Part shown: piece by piece, positions 8,549-16,499 of the stretch
Layout of the letters: each line of letters begins with the position of its first letter
Numbering within the stretch: position 1 is the stretch's first letter
Source: Paractinoplanes deccanensis
Lineage (GTDB): Bacteria; Actinomycetota; Actinomycetes; Mycobacteriales; Micromonosporaceae
Length of the DNA: 64,000 bases
Direction of reading: 5' to 3'
Assembly: GCF_016862115.1 (NCBI RefSeq)
Contig: NZ_BOMI01000021.1
Span: 1-64,000 of the forward strand
The notes under the pieces: model-generated
Seen by the model: the letters and a program-made list of their open reading frames with translations, nothing else
What the model was told of the DNA's origin: nothing
The model's database searches: none
Translations under genes and position numbers: made by a program

Positions 8549-9973
8549 ATGACAACAGACAGCCCGCCACGTTCCCTGCGGCAGGCCTGGATCGCGCTGG
8601 CCGGCCTGTCGGCGGTGTTCCTGTTCGAGATGCTCGACAACTCGGTGCTGAACGTCGCCCTGCCCACGATCGGCCGTGACCTGCACGCCTCGACGGTGGC
8701 CCTGCAGTGGGTCACCGGCTCGTACGCGGTCGTGTTCGGCGGGCTGATGCTGGTCTTCGGCGCCATCGCCGACCGGTTCGGCCGCCGGCGGATCATGCTG
8801 CTGGGGCTGGTCCTGCTCGGTGCGGCGAGCCTGGCGACCGCCTTCGTCACCACGGCGGAGCAGCTCATCGCCGTCCGGGCGCTGATGGGCGTCGCGGCCG
8901 CCATGACGACGCCCGGCTCGATCGCGCTCGCGTTCCGCCTGTTCACCGCCGACGGGCTGCGCGTGCGGGCGATGACCCTCATCTCCACCGTCGGGCTGGC
9001 CGGGCTGGCTATCGGGCCGACCGCGGGCGGCTTCGTCCTGGCGGTCGCCCCGTGGCAGGTCCTGCTGCTGGTCAACGTGCCGATCGCCGCGCTGGCGTAC
9101 GCGGGCATCCGCTCCGGCATCGCCGCCGACCGGTCCGCCGAGCTCCACCGGGACCCGATCGACGTCCCCGGCGCGGTGCTGGGCACGGCGACCATCGTGC
9201 TCGCGCTCGTCGCGCCCACCCTGTTCGTCGACGAGGGCACCGGTTCGTGGGCGCCGTGGGCGGCGACCGCCGCGGCCGTCGTGGCCGTGGTGCTCTTCGT
9301 GCGGCGCGAGCGCTCCGCCGCGTACCCGCTGCTCGATCTGAAGCTCGTCGCCCGGCCGCTGGTCGCCGCCGGACTCGCCTACAAGGCCGCGACCGGTCTG
9401 GCCGTGGCCGGCATGGGCTACATGGTGACCCTGCAACTGCAACTCGACTGGGGCTGGCCGCCCGCGCTCGCCGCCGCCGGCATGCTGCCGCAGGTGGTCG
9501 TCCTGATCGCCGCCGGGCCCTTCGTCAACCGGTTCGTCGATCGGGTGGGCCTGGACCGGGCGGCCGGTCTCAGCTCGTTCGCGGTCGTGGCCGGGCTCGC
9601 CGTCTACGCGCTGCTGGGCCACTACGGCTACGTCTGGGTCGCGCTCTCGCTCGCCCTGGTCGCCGCCGCGATCCGCGTGGTCGGCGTCGTCGCCGGCGTC
9701 AACGTGCTGCGCGGCCTGCCCGAGAACCGCACCTCGATCGGCGCGGCCCTGGTCGACACGGCCTCCGAGATCACCTCCGGCGCGGGCGTCGCGGTCACCG
9801 GCACGATCCTGGCCGCGCTGTTCACCGGCGCGATCGCGGCGTCGCACTGGACCGGCCGGCAGACCGCGCAGTTCGAGCACGCGGTCACCTTCGCGGGCCT
9901 GGCTCTCACCGTCGTCGCCGCCGCCCTGGCCGGCTGGGCGCTCCATCGCACCCGCGCACGGGCGCGCGGGTGA
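8549..9973 (+). CDS. MFS drug exporter, EmrB/QacA (DHA2) family
   Basis: 474-residue inner-membrane proton-driven exporter with about 14 hydrophobic segments. Motif A is present after helix 2 (FGAIADRFGRRRIMLLG), and the N-terminal EMLDNSVLNVALPTIGRDL is typical of DHA2 transporters. Motif C is the GLAIGPTAGGFVL region. The ATG at 8549 was chosen because GAGGAAG sits upstream at normal spacing. A longer frame from 8396 would overlap the divergent TetR gene. It is probably repressed by that TetR. Substrate is unknown, likely an antibiotic or toxic organic compound. Confidence 0.88.
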   Translation: MTTDSPPRSLRQAWIALAGLSAVFLFEMLDNSVLNVALPTIGRDLHASTVALQWVTGSYAVVFGGLMLVFGAIADRFGRRRIMLLGLVLLGAASLATAFVTTAEQLIAVRALMGVAAAMTTPGSIALAFRLFTADGLRVRAMTLISTVGLAGLAIGPTAGGFVLAVAPWQVLLLVNVPIAALAYAGIRSGIAADRSAELHRDPIDVPGAVLGTATIVLALVAPTLFVDEGTGSWAPWAATAAAVVAVVLFVRRERSAAYPLLDLKLVARPLVAAGLAYKAATGLAVAGMGYMVTLQLQLDWGWPPALAAAGMLPQVVVLIAAGPFVNRFVDRVGLDRAAGLSSFAVVAGLAVYALLGHYGYVWVALSLALVAAAIRVVGVVAGVNVLRGLPENRTSIGAALVDTASEITSGAGVAVTGTILAALFTGAIAASHWTGRQTAQFEHAVTFAGLALTVVAAALAGWALHRTRARARG

Positions 9974-9987
9974 CGCGCCGGGGACTC

Positions 9988-10644
9988 TCAGCGGCCGGCG
10001 TCGTCGCCGGCGGGCAGGGTGTGCCAGATCTGGAACGCCACGGTCGCGGCGCCCTGCTCGTCGCCGGCCGCGATCATGTCGATCAGCTGGGTGTGCAGCT
10101 CGACCGAGGTGTGCCCGTCCGTGCTGAAGCGCAGCCGCTCCGCGCGGCGGACGAGGGGGCCGAACTGGTCCAGCACGGTCGCGAGGGCGTGATTGCCCAG
10201 GGCGTCGACCGGGATTCGGTGGATCTCGTCGTCGGCGTCCAGGGCCGCGCCGATGTCGCCCGCGGTCACCGCGTCGGCGAAGCGGCGATTGGCGTTGCGC
10301 ATGCGCTCGATGTCGTCGTCGCTCAGCCGGCCGGTGGCCTGGCGCACGGCCAGTTGGTGCATGGCGGCGATGACGTCGCGAGCGTCCCGCACCGCGCCGG
10401 CCTCGATGGTGCTGACCCTCGTCGACCGGCCCGGCAGCGCCACCACCAGTCCGCTTCCGCCGAGACGCAGCAGTGCCTCGCGCACCGGGGTGCGGCTGAC
10501 CCCGAGCCACTCGGCGAGCTCGCCGTCCTTGAGCTGCTCGCCGGGCCGGAACGTGCCGTCGACGATGGCGTCCCGAAGGCGCCGGTAGACGTCGTCGCGC
10601 AGGAGCGAGCGGTCCACGGCCGGGCTGTCCAGGGGGATCGGCAT
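9988..10644 (-). CDS. GntR-family (FadR subgroup) transcriptional regulator
   Basis: 218 residues from the ATG at 10644. Winged-helix GntR domain (LLRDDVYRRLRDAIVDGTF; LAEWLGVSRTPVREALLRLGG), then a helical FCD effector domain with the usual metal-binding pattern (IHRIPVDALGNHALATVLDQF; HTQLIDMIAAGDEQGA). An upstream ATG at 10773 would add 43 residues unlike the family. It would also run through one of the two TGCAAYATATTGCA operators, so the shorter start is preferred. It is divergent from an alpha/beta hydrolase, which is probably its target together with itself. Confidence 0.85.
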   Translation of the reverse strand: MPIPLDSPAVDRSLLRDDVYRRLRDAIVDGTFRPGEQLKDGELAEWLGVSRTPVREALLRLGGSGLVVALPGRSTRVSTIEAGAVRDARDVIAAMHQLAVRQATGRLSDDDIERMRNANRRFADAVTAGDIGAALDADDEIHRIPVDALGNHALATVLDQFGPLVRRAERLRFSTDGHTSVELHTQLIDMIAAGDEQGAATVAFQIWHTLPAGDDAGR

Positions 10645-10657
10645 GCAACATATTGCA
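10644..10657. promoter_or_regulatory. GntR operator copy 1 (TGCAACATATTGCA)
   Basis: One mismatch from a perfect 14-bp palindrome and 13/14 identical to the copy at 10711. It abuts the gntR start codon, so binding would stop the regulator's own expression. Confidence 0.65.
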
Positions 10658-10710
10658 CACAATGTTCGTCCTCGCACAAATTGACATCGGCCTTGGTGTC
10701 GCGCCCGATG

Positions 10711-10724
10711 TGCAATATATTGCA
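10711..10724. promoter_or_regulatory. GntR operator copy 2 (TGCAATATATTGCA)
   Basis: Perfect 14-bp palindrome 33 bp upstream of the hydrolase ATG and 67 bp from the matching site at 10644. The pair frames the divergent promoters and is the best candidate binding site for the adjacent GntR protein. Confidence 0.7.
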
Positions 10725-10756
10725 TGTCGGAGATCGGCGACGGAGGGACGAGACCC

Positions 10757-11449
10757 ATGAGCATCAAGAACATCGTGCTGGTGCACGGCGCGTTCGCTGA
10801 CGGTTCGGGCTGGCGCGGCGTGTACGACGATCTGACGGCGCGCGGTTACCGCGTCACGATCGTGCAGAACCCGCTCACGTCGCTGGCGGACGACGTCGCC
10901 GCGACCACGAGAGTGCTCGACCGGCAGGACGGCCCGGCAATCCTGGTCGGCCACTCGTGGGGCGGCACGGTCATCACCGAGGCGGGAGTCCACCCCAGGG
11001 TCGCCGGCCTGGTGTACGTGTCGGCGCTGGCTCCCGACGCCGGTGAGACCACCGCCCAGCAGTACGAGGGGTTCGCCCCGACGCCCGACTTCGTCATCGA
11101 TGTCGCCGAGGACGGCTACGGCTTCCTCAACTCCGAGAAGTTCCAGGCCGGGTTCGCCGCGGACGCCGATGACGCCGACGCGGCCTTCCTGCGCGACTCC
11201 CAGGTGCCCGTCAACATGGCGGCCTTCGCGACGCCGGTGCGCAACGCCGCCTGGCGGGACAAGCCCAGCTGGGCCGTCATCGCGACCGCGGACAGGGCGT
11301 TCGACCAGGCGATGCTGCAGCACATGGCCAAGCGCATCGGCGCCGAGGTCACCACCGTGCCGGCCAGTCACGCCCTGTTCCTGACACAGCCCGTCGCCGT
11401 CGCCGACGTCATCGTGACCGCCGCGCGGAACGCCGCCGCCGCTCGCTGA
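10757..11449 (+). CDS. Alpha/beta hydrolase
   Basis: 230-residue cytosolic hydrolase. It opens with the oxyanion-region motif NIVLVHGAFADGSGW, carries the nucleophile elbow GHSWGG (Ser near residue 79), and ends with the catalytic His in TVPASHALFLTQP. The ATG at 10757 is preceded by GGAGGGACGAG, a good ribosome site. A GTG or ATG at 10724 lies inside the operator and is unlikely. Divergent GntR control suggests induction by its substrate. Relatives include esterases and dehalogenase-like enzymes; the substrate cannot be predicted. Confidence 0.82.
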   Translation: MSIKNIVLVHGAFADGSGWRGVYDDLTARGYRVTIVQNPLTSLADDVAATTRVLDRQDGPAILVGHSWGGTVITEAGVHPRVAGLVYVSALAPDAGETTAQQYEGFAPTPDFVIDVAEDGYGFLNSEKFQAGFAADADDADAAFLRDSQVPVNMAAFATPVRNAAWRDKPSWAVIATADRAFDQAMLQHMAKRIGAEVTTVPASHALFLTQPVAVADVIVTAARNAAAAR

Positions 11450-11457
11450 CAGCCGGC

Positions 11458-12345
11458 TTACCCGTCCGGGCCCCGGCCCGCGATCGTGCGCAGGGTGTCG
11501 AGCACGGCGCGGACCGAGGCGCGGTGCAATGTCTCCGGCCTGGTGAGCACGTCGATGTGGCGGCCGGCCGGCAGGTCGGCGAGGGGACGCAGCACCAGCC
11601 GCGGATCCGGTGCGGTCGTGTGGCCCGGCAGCAGGGCGAGCGCGTCCCCGGCCGCGACCACCGACGCGGCGACCGTGAACTCGTTGATGCGGTGCCGGAT
11701 GTCGAGGGGGCGCCCGGCCGCCGCGGCGATCGCGGTCAGCACGCCGGTCAGCGGGAAGCCCTCGTGCACGCTGATCCACGGCCAGGTGCTCACGTCGGCC
11801 GCGGTGAGCCGGCCGCGGGCGGTGAGCGGGTGGCGGGCCGACATCGCGACGTACAGCGGCTCGTGGATCAGCGGGATCACCGTGAGCCGGTCGGCGGGCC
11901 AGGGCGGGCTGTGCGCCAGCCGGTGCGCGAGCACCAGGTCGTAGTCGCCGACCAGCGCGGGAAACTCGGCCTCCGGCACATCGCGGTCGGCGCACCGCAC
12001 CGCCGGGAACCGGGCGATCAGCGGCGCGAACCAGGTCACGCCGGCGCTGTGGAACGCGGCCACGGTGACCGGCGTGCCGGGCGCGTCCAGGTAGTCGCCG
12101 ACCGCGCGGGACGCCCGGTCGAGCGCGGTCATCACCTCGACCGAGGCCGCGGCCAGGGCGCGGCCCGCGTCGGTCAGCACCAGGCGCCGGCCGCGGCGCT
12201 CGGTCAGCGGCACCGGCGCCGACCGTTGCAGGACGTTGAGCTGCTGCGACACGGCCGACGGGGTGATGTGCAGGGCGCGGGCCACGGCGGCGACACTGCC
12301 TCGCTCGCCCAGCTCGCGCAGCAGCCTCAAGTGGTGCGGATCCAT
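11458..12345 (-). CDS. LysR-family transcriptional regulator
   Basis: 295 residues. The N-terminal winged HTH is clear (HLRLLRELGERGSVAAVARALHITPSAVSQQLNVL in two stretches, residues 4-38), followed by a LysR substrate-binding domain. The start is ATG at 12345. It is divergent from an EamA transporter (71-bp spacer), a common regulator-exporter pair for amino acids or other metabolites. It ends 9 bp from the stop of the alpha/beta hydrolase, without an obvious terminator in the gap. Confidence 0.86.
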   Translation of the reverse strand: MDPHHLRLLRELGERGSVAAVARALHITPSAVSQQLNVLQRSAPVPLTERRGRRLVLTDAGRALAAASVEVMTALDRASRAVGDYLDAPGTPVTVAAFHSAGVTWFAPLIARFPAVRCADRDVPEAEFPALVGDYDLVLAHRLAHSPPWPADRLTVIPLIHEPLYVAMSARHPLTARGRLTAADVSTWPWISVHEGFPLTGVLTAIAAAAGRPLDIRHRINEFTVAASVVAAGDALALLPGHTTAPDPRLVLRPLADLPAGRHIDVLTRPETLHRASVRAVLDTLRTIAGRGPDG

Positions 12346-12416
12346 TAGCCCTACTACATCGTCGATTCAGAGGTTGGCGTCTTGTCTACCGTATCGGTGG
12401 GCAGCAGGCTTCCCGT

Positions 12417-13547
12417 GTGACAGGGGATCTTCTGCTGCTCGCCGTGGCCGTGATCTGGGGCAGCAGCTATCTGGCCACCAAGACGCTGGTCGTGGCCGGT
12501 GGGGTGCTGGTGGTGCTCGCGCTGCGCTACCTGGTGTCGATGGCCGCCATGCTGCCGCTGATGATCCGCCGGCGTCCGGCGCGGGGCGAGATCGGCGTCG
12601 GGCTCCTGCTCGGGTGCACGCAGGCGGCGGTGCTCGCGCTGGAGACGTACGGGGTGTCGCTCACCAGCGCCACCAACGCCGGCGTGCTGATCAGCCTCAC
12701 GATCCTGCTCACCCCGCTGTTCCAGGGCGGCCTGCCGCCGCGGTTCTTCCTGGCCGCCGGGGTCGCGACCGGCGGGGTGGTGCTCCTGGTGGCAGGACCC
12801 GGCCTGCGTACGCCGTCGGCGGGCGACGCCCTGATGCTGGCCGCCGCCGTGGTCCGCGCCGCGCACGTCACGCTCTCCGGGCGGCTCAGCCGGCCGTCCT
12901 ACGACACCGTCACCCTGACCACCTTGCAGACCGTGGTGGGCGCTGTCGTGTTCACCGTCGCGGCCGGTCCGGCGCTGCTTCCGGCGGCCACCGGCTTCGG
13001 CGCCGGCGATTGGCTGGGCGTGCTGTACGTGGCGCTGGGCTGCAGCGTGTTCGCGTTCGTGGTGCAGTTGTGGGCCGTACGCCGCACCTCACCCGCCCGG
13101 GCGAGCCTGCTGCTCGGCACCGAGCCGGTGTGGGCCGTCCTGATCGGCCTCGGCCTCGGCGGCGACCACCTCACCGTCCTCGCGGCGGCCGGCATCGCCC
13201 TGGTGCTCGCCGGCACGTTCTGGGGCCAGCGGGTGGAGCGTGCCCACCGCACCGGTTCGGTTTCGGCCGCCGTGCCGGTGGGCCGACAGCGGCCGGAGCA
13301 CGATCAGCGCGAGCACGGCGGCGACGGCATAGGTGGTGGCCTGGACCTCGAGGAGCGGCAGCGTGCCGGCCGTGCCTTGCAGTGCTCCGGCGGCGAGCAG
13401 GCCCAATGCTTGCCCGGCGGCCTGGGCGAGGCCGAACGCCGCGAACGCGCTGCCACGCCGGTCGTCGTCCGACGCCTGTTGCAAGAGGCTGGTCAGGCCC
13501 GCACCCAGGAGGACGCCCGGCGCGCCGATGACGGCGAACAGGGTTAG
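12417..13547 (+). CDS. EamA/DMT-family transporter with abnormal C-terminal run-on
   Basis: GTG-started membrane protein. Residues 1 to about 280 form the ten-helix EamA (drug/metabolite transporter) fold: two repeats, with AVIWGSSYLATKTLVVAGG near the start and LLLGTEPVWAVLIGLGLGGD in repeat two. Family members end near 290-300. Here the frame has no stop and continues for roughly 90 more charged, non-membrane residues that are simply the antisense of the convergent MFS gene. The stop is at 13547. The gene's natural end seems to have been lost (see the overlap finding). The transporter core looks intact. It is likely controlled by the divergent LysR. Confidence 0.75.
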   Translation: MTGDLLLLAVAVIWGSSYLATKTLVVAGGVLVVLALRYLVSMAAMLPLMIRRRPARGEIGVGLLLGCTQAAVLALETYGVSLTSATNAGVLISLTILLTPLFQGGLPPRFFLAAGVATGGVVLLVAGPGLRTPSAGDALMLAAAVVRAAHVTLSGRLSRPSYDTVTLTTLQTVVGAVVFTVAAGPALLPAATGFGAGDWLGVLYVALGCSVFAFVVQLWAVRRTSPARASLLLGTEPVWAVLIGLGLGGDHLTVLAAAGIALVLAGTFWGQRVERAHRTGSVSAAVPVGRQRPEHDQREHGGDGIGGGLDLEERQRAGRALQCSGGEQAQCLPGGLGEAERRERAATPVVVRRLLQEAGQARTQEDARRADDGEQG

Positions 13548-14492
13548 GTAGACCGGCATCGCGTGGGTCACGAACGACAGATTCCACGTCACCGCGGTGA
13601 GGACGGTGAAGATGACGCTGCCGGCGACAGTGAGCCGCAGGACGCTCAGGCGAGCGCCCAGCACGCCGAGGACGACACCGGCGGCGATGGCCCCGATCGC
13701 CTGGACGCCGCGGAGCACCCCGACGTCCGCCTCGGCGCCGCCGAGGATGTCGGTGACGAAGAAGACGAACAGCAGGAGGAACAGGCCCTGGGCAACGGCC
13801 GCGACGAAGGCCACCACGATGGGTGCCCGGCTCGCCGGGTCGGCCAGGACGGCGAGCGGGCCACCGTGCGAAGGGCCGGCCGGCCTCGCCGTTCGCGGGA
13901 CGCGTTCCCGAGGCAGGGTCGCGACGAGTGCGGCGGCGACCAGGTAGGTCGCGATGTCCACCAGCACGACGGCGCTGAGCCCGGCCACGGCGAGCAGTGC
14001 GCCGCCGAGCGGGCCGCCCACGATGCGCCCCAGGTCGTTGTTGAGCCCGACCAGGGCGTTCGCGGACATGGCCCGGTCGGGTCCCACGAGCGCCGGCAGC
14101 ACGGCGTTCTTGGCGGGCTCGAAGAACGCGGCGAAGGTCGCGTGGGCGACGATCACGCCGTAGAGCAGTGGCAGGTCGGCTCTGTCGCGCACCGCGAGCA
14201 GCGGCAGCAGCGAGCCTGCCTGGGCGAGCATCGCGACGACCATGACGAGGCGCCTCGGCAGCCGGTCGGCGACGCGGCCCGTGACCGGGGCGAGCAGCAC
14301 GGGCGGCGCCAACTCGAGCAGGAACGCGACCGAGGTGCCCAGGGCCGAGCCGGTCAGCTCGAGCACGACCAGCGGCAGGGCGATGAACATCAGCCAGTCG
14401 CCGGCGTCGGACACCAGTCCGGCGATCCACAGCCGGCGGAAGGCGGGCACCGTCAGCGCTGAAGATCGCCGCGGGCGCGCCACAGTGGTCAC
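13089..14492 (-). CDS. MFS transporter (EntS/MFS_3 type) with run-on C-terminus
   Basis: 467 residues with about 12 transmembrane segments. It opens with ALTVPAFRRLWIAGLVSDAGDWL and has a motif A-like GRVADRLPRRLVMVVAM. The GTG at 14492 overlaps the stop of the upstream ArsR-type regulator by 4 bp, so it is co-translated with its probable repressor. The membrane domain ends around VLALIVLRPLSAH. About 60 further residues are antisense to the EamA gene before the stop at 13089. Function is likely drug or metabolite export. Residues past about 405 are probably not functional. Confidence 0.78.
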   Translation of the reverse strand: MTTVARPRRSSALTVPAFRRLWIAGLVSDAGDWLMFIALPLVVLELTGSALGTSVAFLLELAPPVLLAPVTGRVADRLPRRLVMVVAMLAQAGSLLPLLAVRDRADLPLLYGVIVAHATFAAFFEPAKNAVLPALVGPDRAMSANALVGLNNDLGRIVGGPLGGALLAVAGLSAVVLVDIATYLVAAALVATLPRERVPRTARPAGPSHGGPLAVLADPASRAPIVVAFVAAVAQGLFLLLFVFFVTDILGGAEADVGVLRGVQAIGAIAAGVVLGVLGARLSVLRLTVAGSVIFTVLTAVTWNLSFVTHAMPVYLTLFAVIGAPGVLLGAGLTSLLQQASDDDRRGSAFAAFGLAQAAGQALGLLAAGALQGTAGTLPLLEVQATTYAVAAVLALIVLRPLSAHRHGGRNRTGAVGTLHPLAPERAGEHQGDAGRREDGEVVAAEAEADQDGPHRLGAEQQARPGG

Positions 14493-15055
14493 TGCGGCCC
14501 GAATCCCGGCCGGGGGAAGGCCATAAGCGAGAGGTGTACGTGTTCTGCGTCCTCGGGGGCGCCGGTGCGCGTGGCCGCGATGTAGGGGCGCACCACGGCG
14601 TCGATGCGGCGCAGCACTGTGGCGAGCTCGTCCGGTGACAGGGCGAGGCCGAAGCTGGCATGCGAGTCGACCTCGCGCCAGCGCTCGGGCAGATCCTGTT
14701 GCCGGCGCAGGAACTCGCGGGCAAGGTGGTGGTCCAGCTCCACGGCGGCGGCCAGCACGCGGCCGGCGCCCGCGTCGGCGTCGGCGGTGTCGGTGCCGAC
14801 CGTGAAACCGGTGAGCGTGGCGCGCCACGGGCGGGAGCGCCCGTCGCCGGAGTCGTCCGGCTCGACGAGGCCGTGCGCCGCCAGCACCCGCAGGTGGTAG
14901 CTGCAGTTGGACGGCGTGTCCCCGACGGCACGCGCACAGGCGGAGGCCGTCGCGGGCCCGGACGACATGAGATAGCCGAGCACGTCGAGCCGCACCGGAT
15001 GGGCCAGCGCGTCGACGACGGCGGGATCGGTGAGCTGAGGGCGGCGTTCCCGCAT
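14489..15055 (-). CDS. ArsR-like winged-helix repressor
   Basis: 188 residues. The N-terminal winged HTH (DPAVVDALAHPVRLDVLGYL; SNCSYHLRVLAAHGLVEPDD) belongs to the ArsR/HTH_20 group. The remaining helical part is found in actinobacterial regulators of adjacent MFS pumps. It lacks the CxC metal motif of true ArsR sensors, so a metal ligand is unlikely. Start is ATG at 15055. A perfect 21-bp palindrome begins 12 bp upstream. It forms an operon with the MFS gene through a GTGA overlap. Confidence 0.82.
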   Translation of the reverse strand: MRERRPQLTDPAVVDALAHPVRLDVLGYLMSSGPATASACARAVGDTPSNCSYHLRVLAAHGLVEPDDSGDGRSRPWRATLTGFTVGTDTADADAGAGRVLAAAVELDHHLAREFLRRQQDLPERWREVDSHASFGLALSPDELATVLRRIDAVVRPYIAATRTGAPEDAEHVHLSLMAFPRPGFGPQ

Positions 15056-15067
15056 GGCGGTGCTCCA

Positions 15068-15088
15068 ATCTGAAAGACTCTTTCAGAT
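15068..15088. promoter_or_regulatory. Perfect 21-bp palindromic operator
   Basis: Ten-base arms ATCTGAAAGA and TCTTTCAGAT around a central C, immediately upstream of the ArsR-type gene. This is almost certainly the autoregulatory site of that repressor and controls the two-gene ArsR-MFS operon. Confidence 0.75.
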
Positions 15089-15391
15089 CCTAGCGCCCCA
15101 CCTTCCCGCGGGCTCACGGCACCGGTTCGGACAGCTGCCGCATCGGGTCAGGAACACGCGCGCAGTGGCCGATTCGGCGACCACCAGCGCGTAGGAGAAC
15201 GAGTTCGGCGCCCCCTGGCTGAACGCCGCCATGCCGGTGACCTTGCTGTCGTCCGCCGCCGGCCGGCCGTCCTCGCGCATGCGGCGGTGAACCAGTTGCA
15301 CGGGAACGTGACGGTCTGGCCGAGCGCGCTGCACACCAGGAACCAGTCGGACGAGCGTCATCGCCGGCCACTCCCCAGAAATCCGCCGCAC
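15083..15391 (-). pseudogene. Possible frameshifted gene remnant, unrecognised
   Basis: The gap between the ArsR-type gene and the secreted-protein gene (15056-15510) has no complete gene. On the minus strand one frame reads SKVTGMAAFSQGAPNSFSYA, and an overlapping frame reads WFLVCSALGQTVTFPCNWFT. Both look more protein-like than their surroundings and could be two parts of one frameshifted gene. I do not recognise the family. It may equally be chance coding in GC-rich DNA. Confidence 0.25.
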
Positions 15392-15510
15392 ACGCCCGGT
15401 CAGATCTGGGACAGAGTGGGTCCTTTCTTCTTGTCCGTATAGGCGATATTTTGGCGAGTTTCGCGGCGATATGGTCGGGCGTCTTTTTCAGGATCTTGCG
15501 TGAGGTGCCC

Positions 15511-16494
15511 ATGTCCCGCCTGTCTCGGCCCGCGTTGCTGACGGCTTCCGTAGCGATGACCGCTGGTCTCATCGCCGTCCCGAGTGCCGCGTCCGCCGCC
15601 GGCACCACGACCTCCCTGTCCGCGGCGCAGATGTCCGCGGCGCTCAAGGCGGTGGCGGCCACGTCGACCGCCGCGACGGCGAAGGGCTGGAAGGCCACGA
15701 TCAGCCTGACCGGCGCGCTGTCCGCCGCCGGCCTGTACGTCGTCGACCCGGCCGCCGGCGTGGTGTTCGACCGCACCGTCATCGCCGGGCAGCTCACGGC
15801 CGACTACGCGGTGGCGGGCAAGGGCCTGTACGGATACCTGGCCGACCCGTCGTCCCGCTCGGCGGTGAAGATGATGGGCCGCCCCTCGGTCCGGTACGTC
15901 TTCGCGGCGAACAAGGCGCTCAAGCTCGACACCTACGTCCAGGACAGCGGCGTGTCACCGGCGACGGTCCTGACCGAGGACGTCGACCACGCCGGCACCA
16001 GGACCGTGCACGACGACGCGTCCGTCGACTACCAGTACCGCGACGGCGACGGCGCGACCGTGAAGATGCACGTCAGCGAGGCCGGGCTGCTGACGACGGC
16101 GCAGGCGAGCGGCGACGGCCTGGGCGTGACCCTCGCCTACGCGTACGCCCCGCAGCGCGTGACGGTGCCGCCGGCGTCGGCGACGATCGGCTCCGCGGCG
16201 CTGGCCCAGGGCGTCGCCTACCTGGACATGCCGGCGCTGGTCAAGAAGGTCGCCCGGCAGGGCGCCGCCGACGCGCGCCGGGCGGCGCACGGCCACAAGG
16301 TCAAGGTCACGTCCCTGCGCAAGGTGGTACGGCGTGACGTGGCCGCGCTCAACGCCTCCATCCAGGTGCCGATGGTGAAGACCAGGAACGTCGCCAAGGG
16401 CGTCCGCGTCTCCGCGACGAACCCGTGGACGCGCAAGACCATCTCGTACACGCTCAAGGCCTCCGGCACGAAGGTCGTCCTGACCAAGAGCTGA
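15511..16494 (+). CDS. Secreted protein of unknown function
   Basis: 327 residues. A clear Sec signal peptide (ALLTASVAMTAGLIAVPSAA, cleavage after ASA near residue 29) precedes a mature region with no cysteines. Alternating hydrophobic beta-type segments (GLYVVDPAAGVVFDRTVIAG; KGLYGYLADPSSRSAVKMMG) recall the LolA/LppX-like beta fold of actinobacterial exported proteins. That is only an impression. The C-terminus ends in a basic stretch. The ATG at 15511 is chosen because the signal peptide starts there. It stands alone; the next gene is convergent with 5 bp between stops. Confidence 0.7.
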   Translation: MSRLSRPALLTASVAMTAGLIAVPSAASAAGTTTSLSAAQMSAALKAVAATSTAATAKGWKATISLTGALSAAGLYVVDPAAGVVFDRTVIAGQLTADYAVAGKGLYGYLADPSSRSAVKMMGRPSVRYVFAANKALKLDTYVQDSGVSPATVLTEDVDHAGTRTVHDDASVDYQYRDGDGATVKMHVSEAGLLTTAQASGDGLGVTLAYAYAPQRVTVPPASATIGSAALAQGVAYLDMPALVKKVARQGAADARRAAHGHKVKVTSLRKVVRRDVAALNASIQVPMVKTRNVAKGVRVSATNPWTRKTISYTLKASGTKVVLTKS

Positions 16495-16499
16495 TCGAG

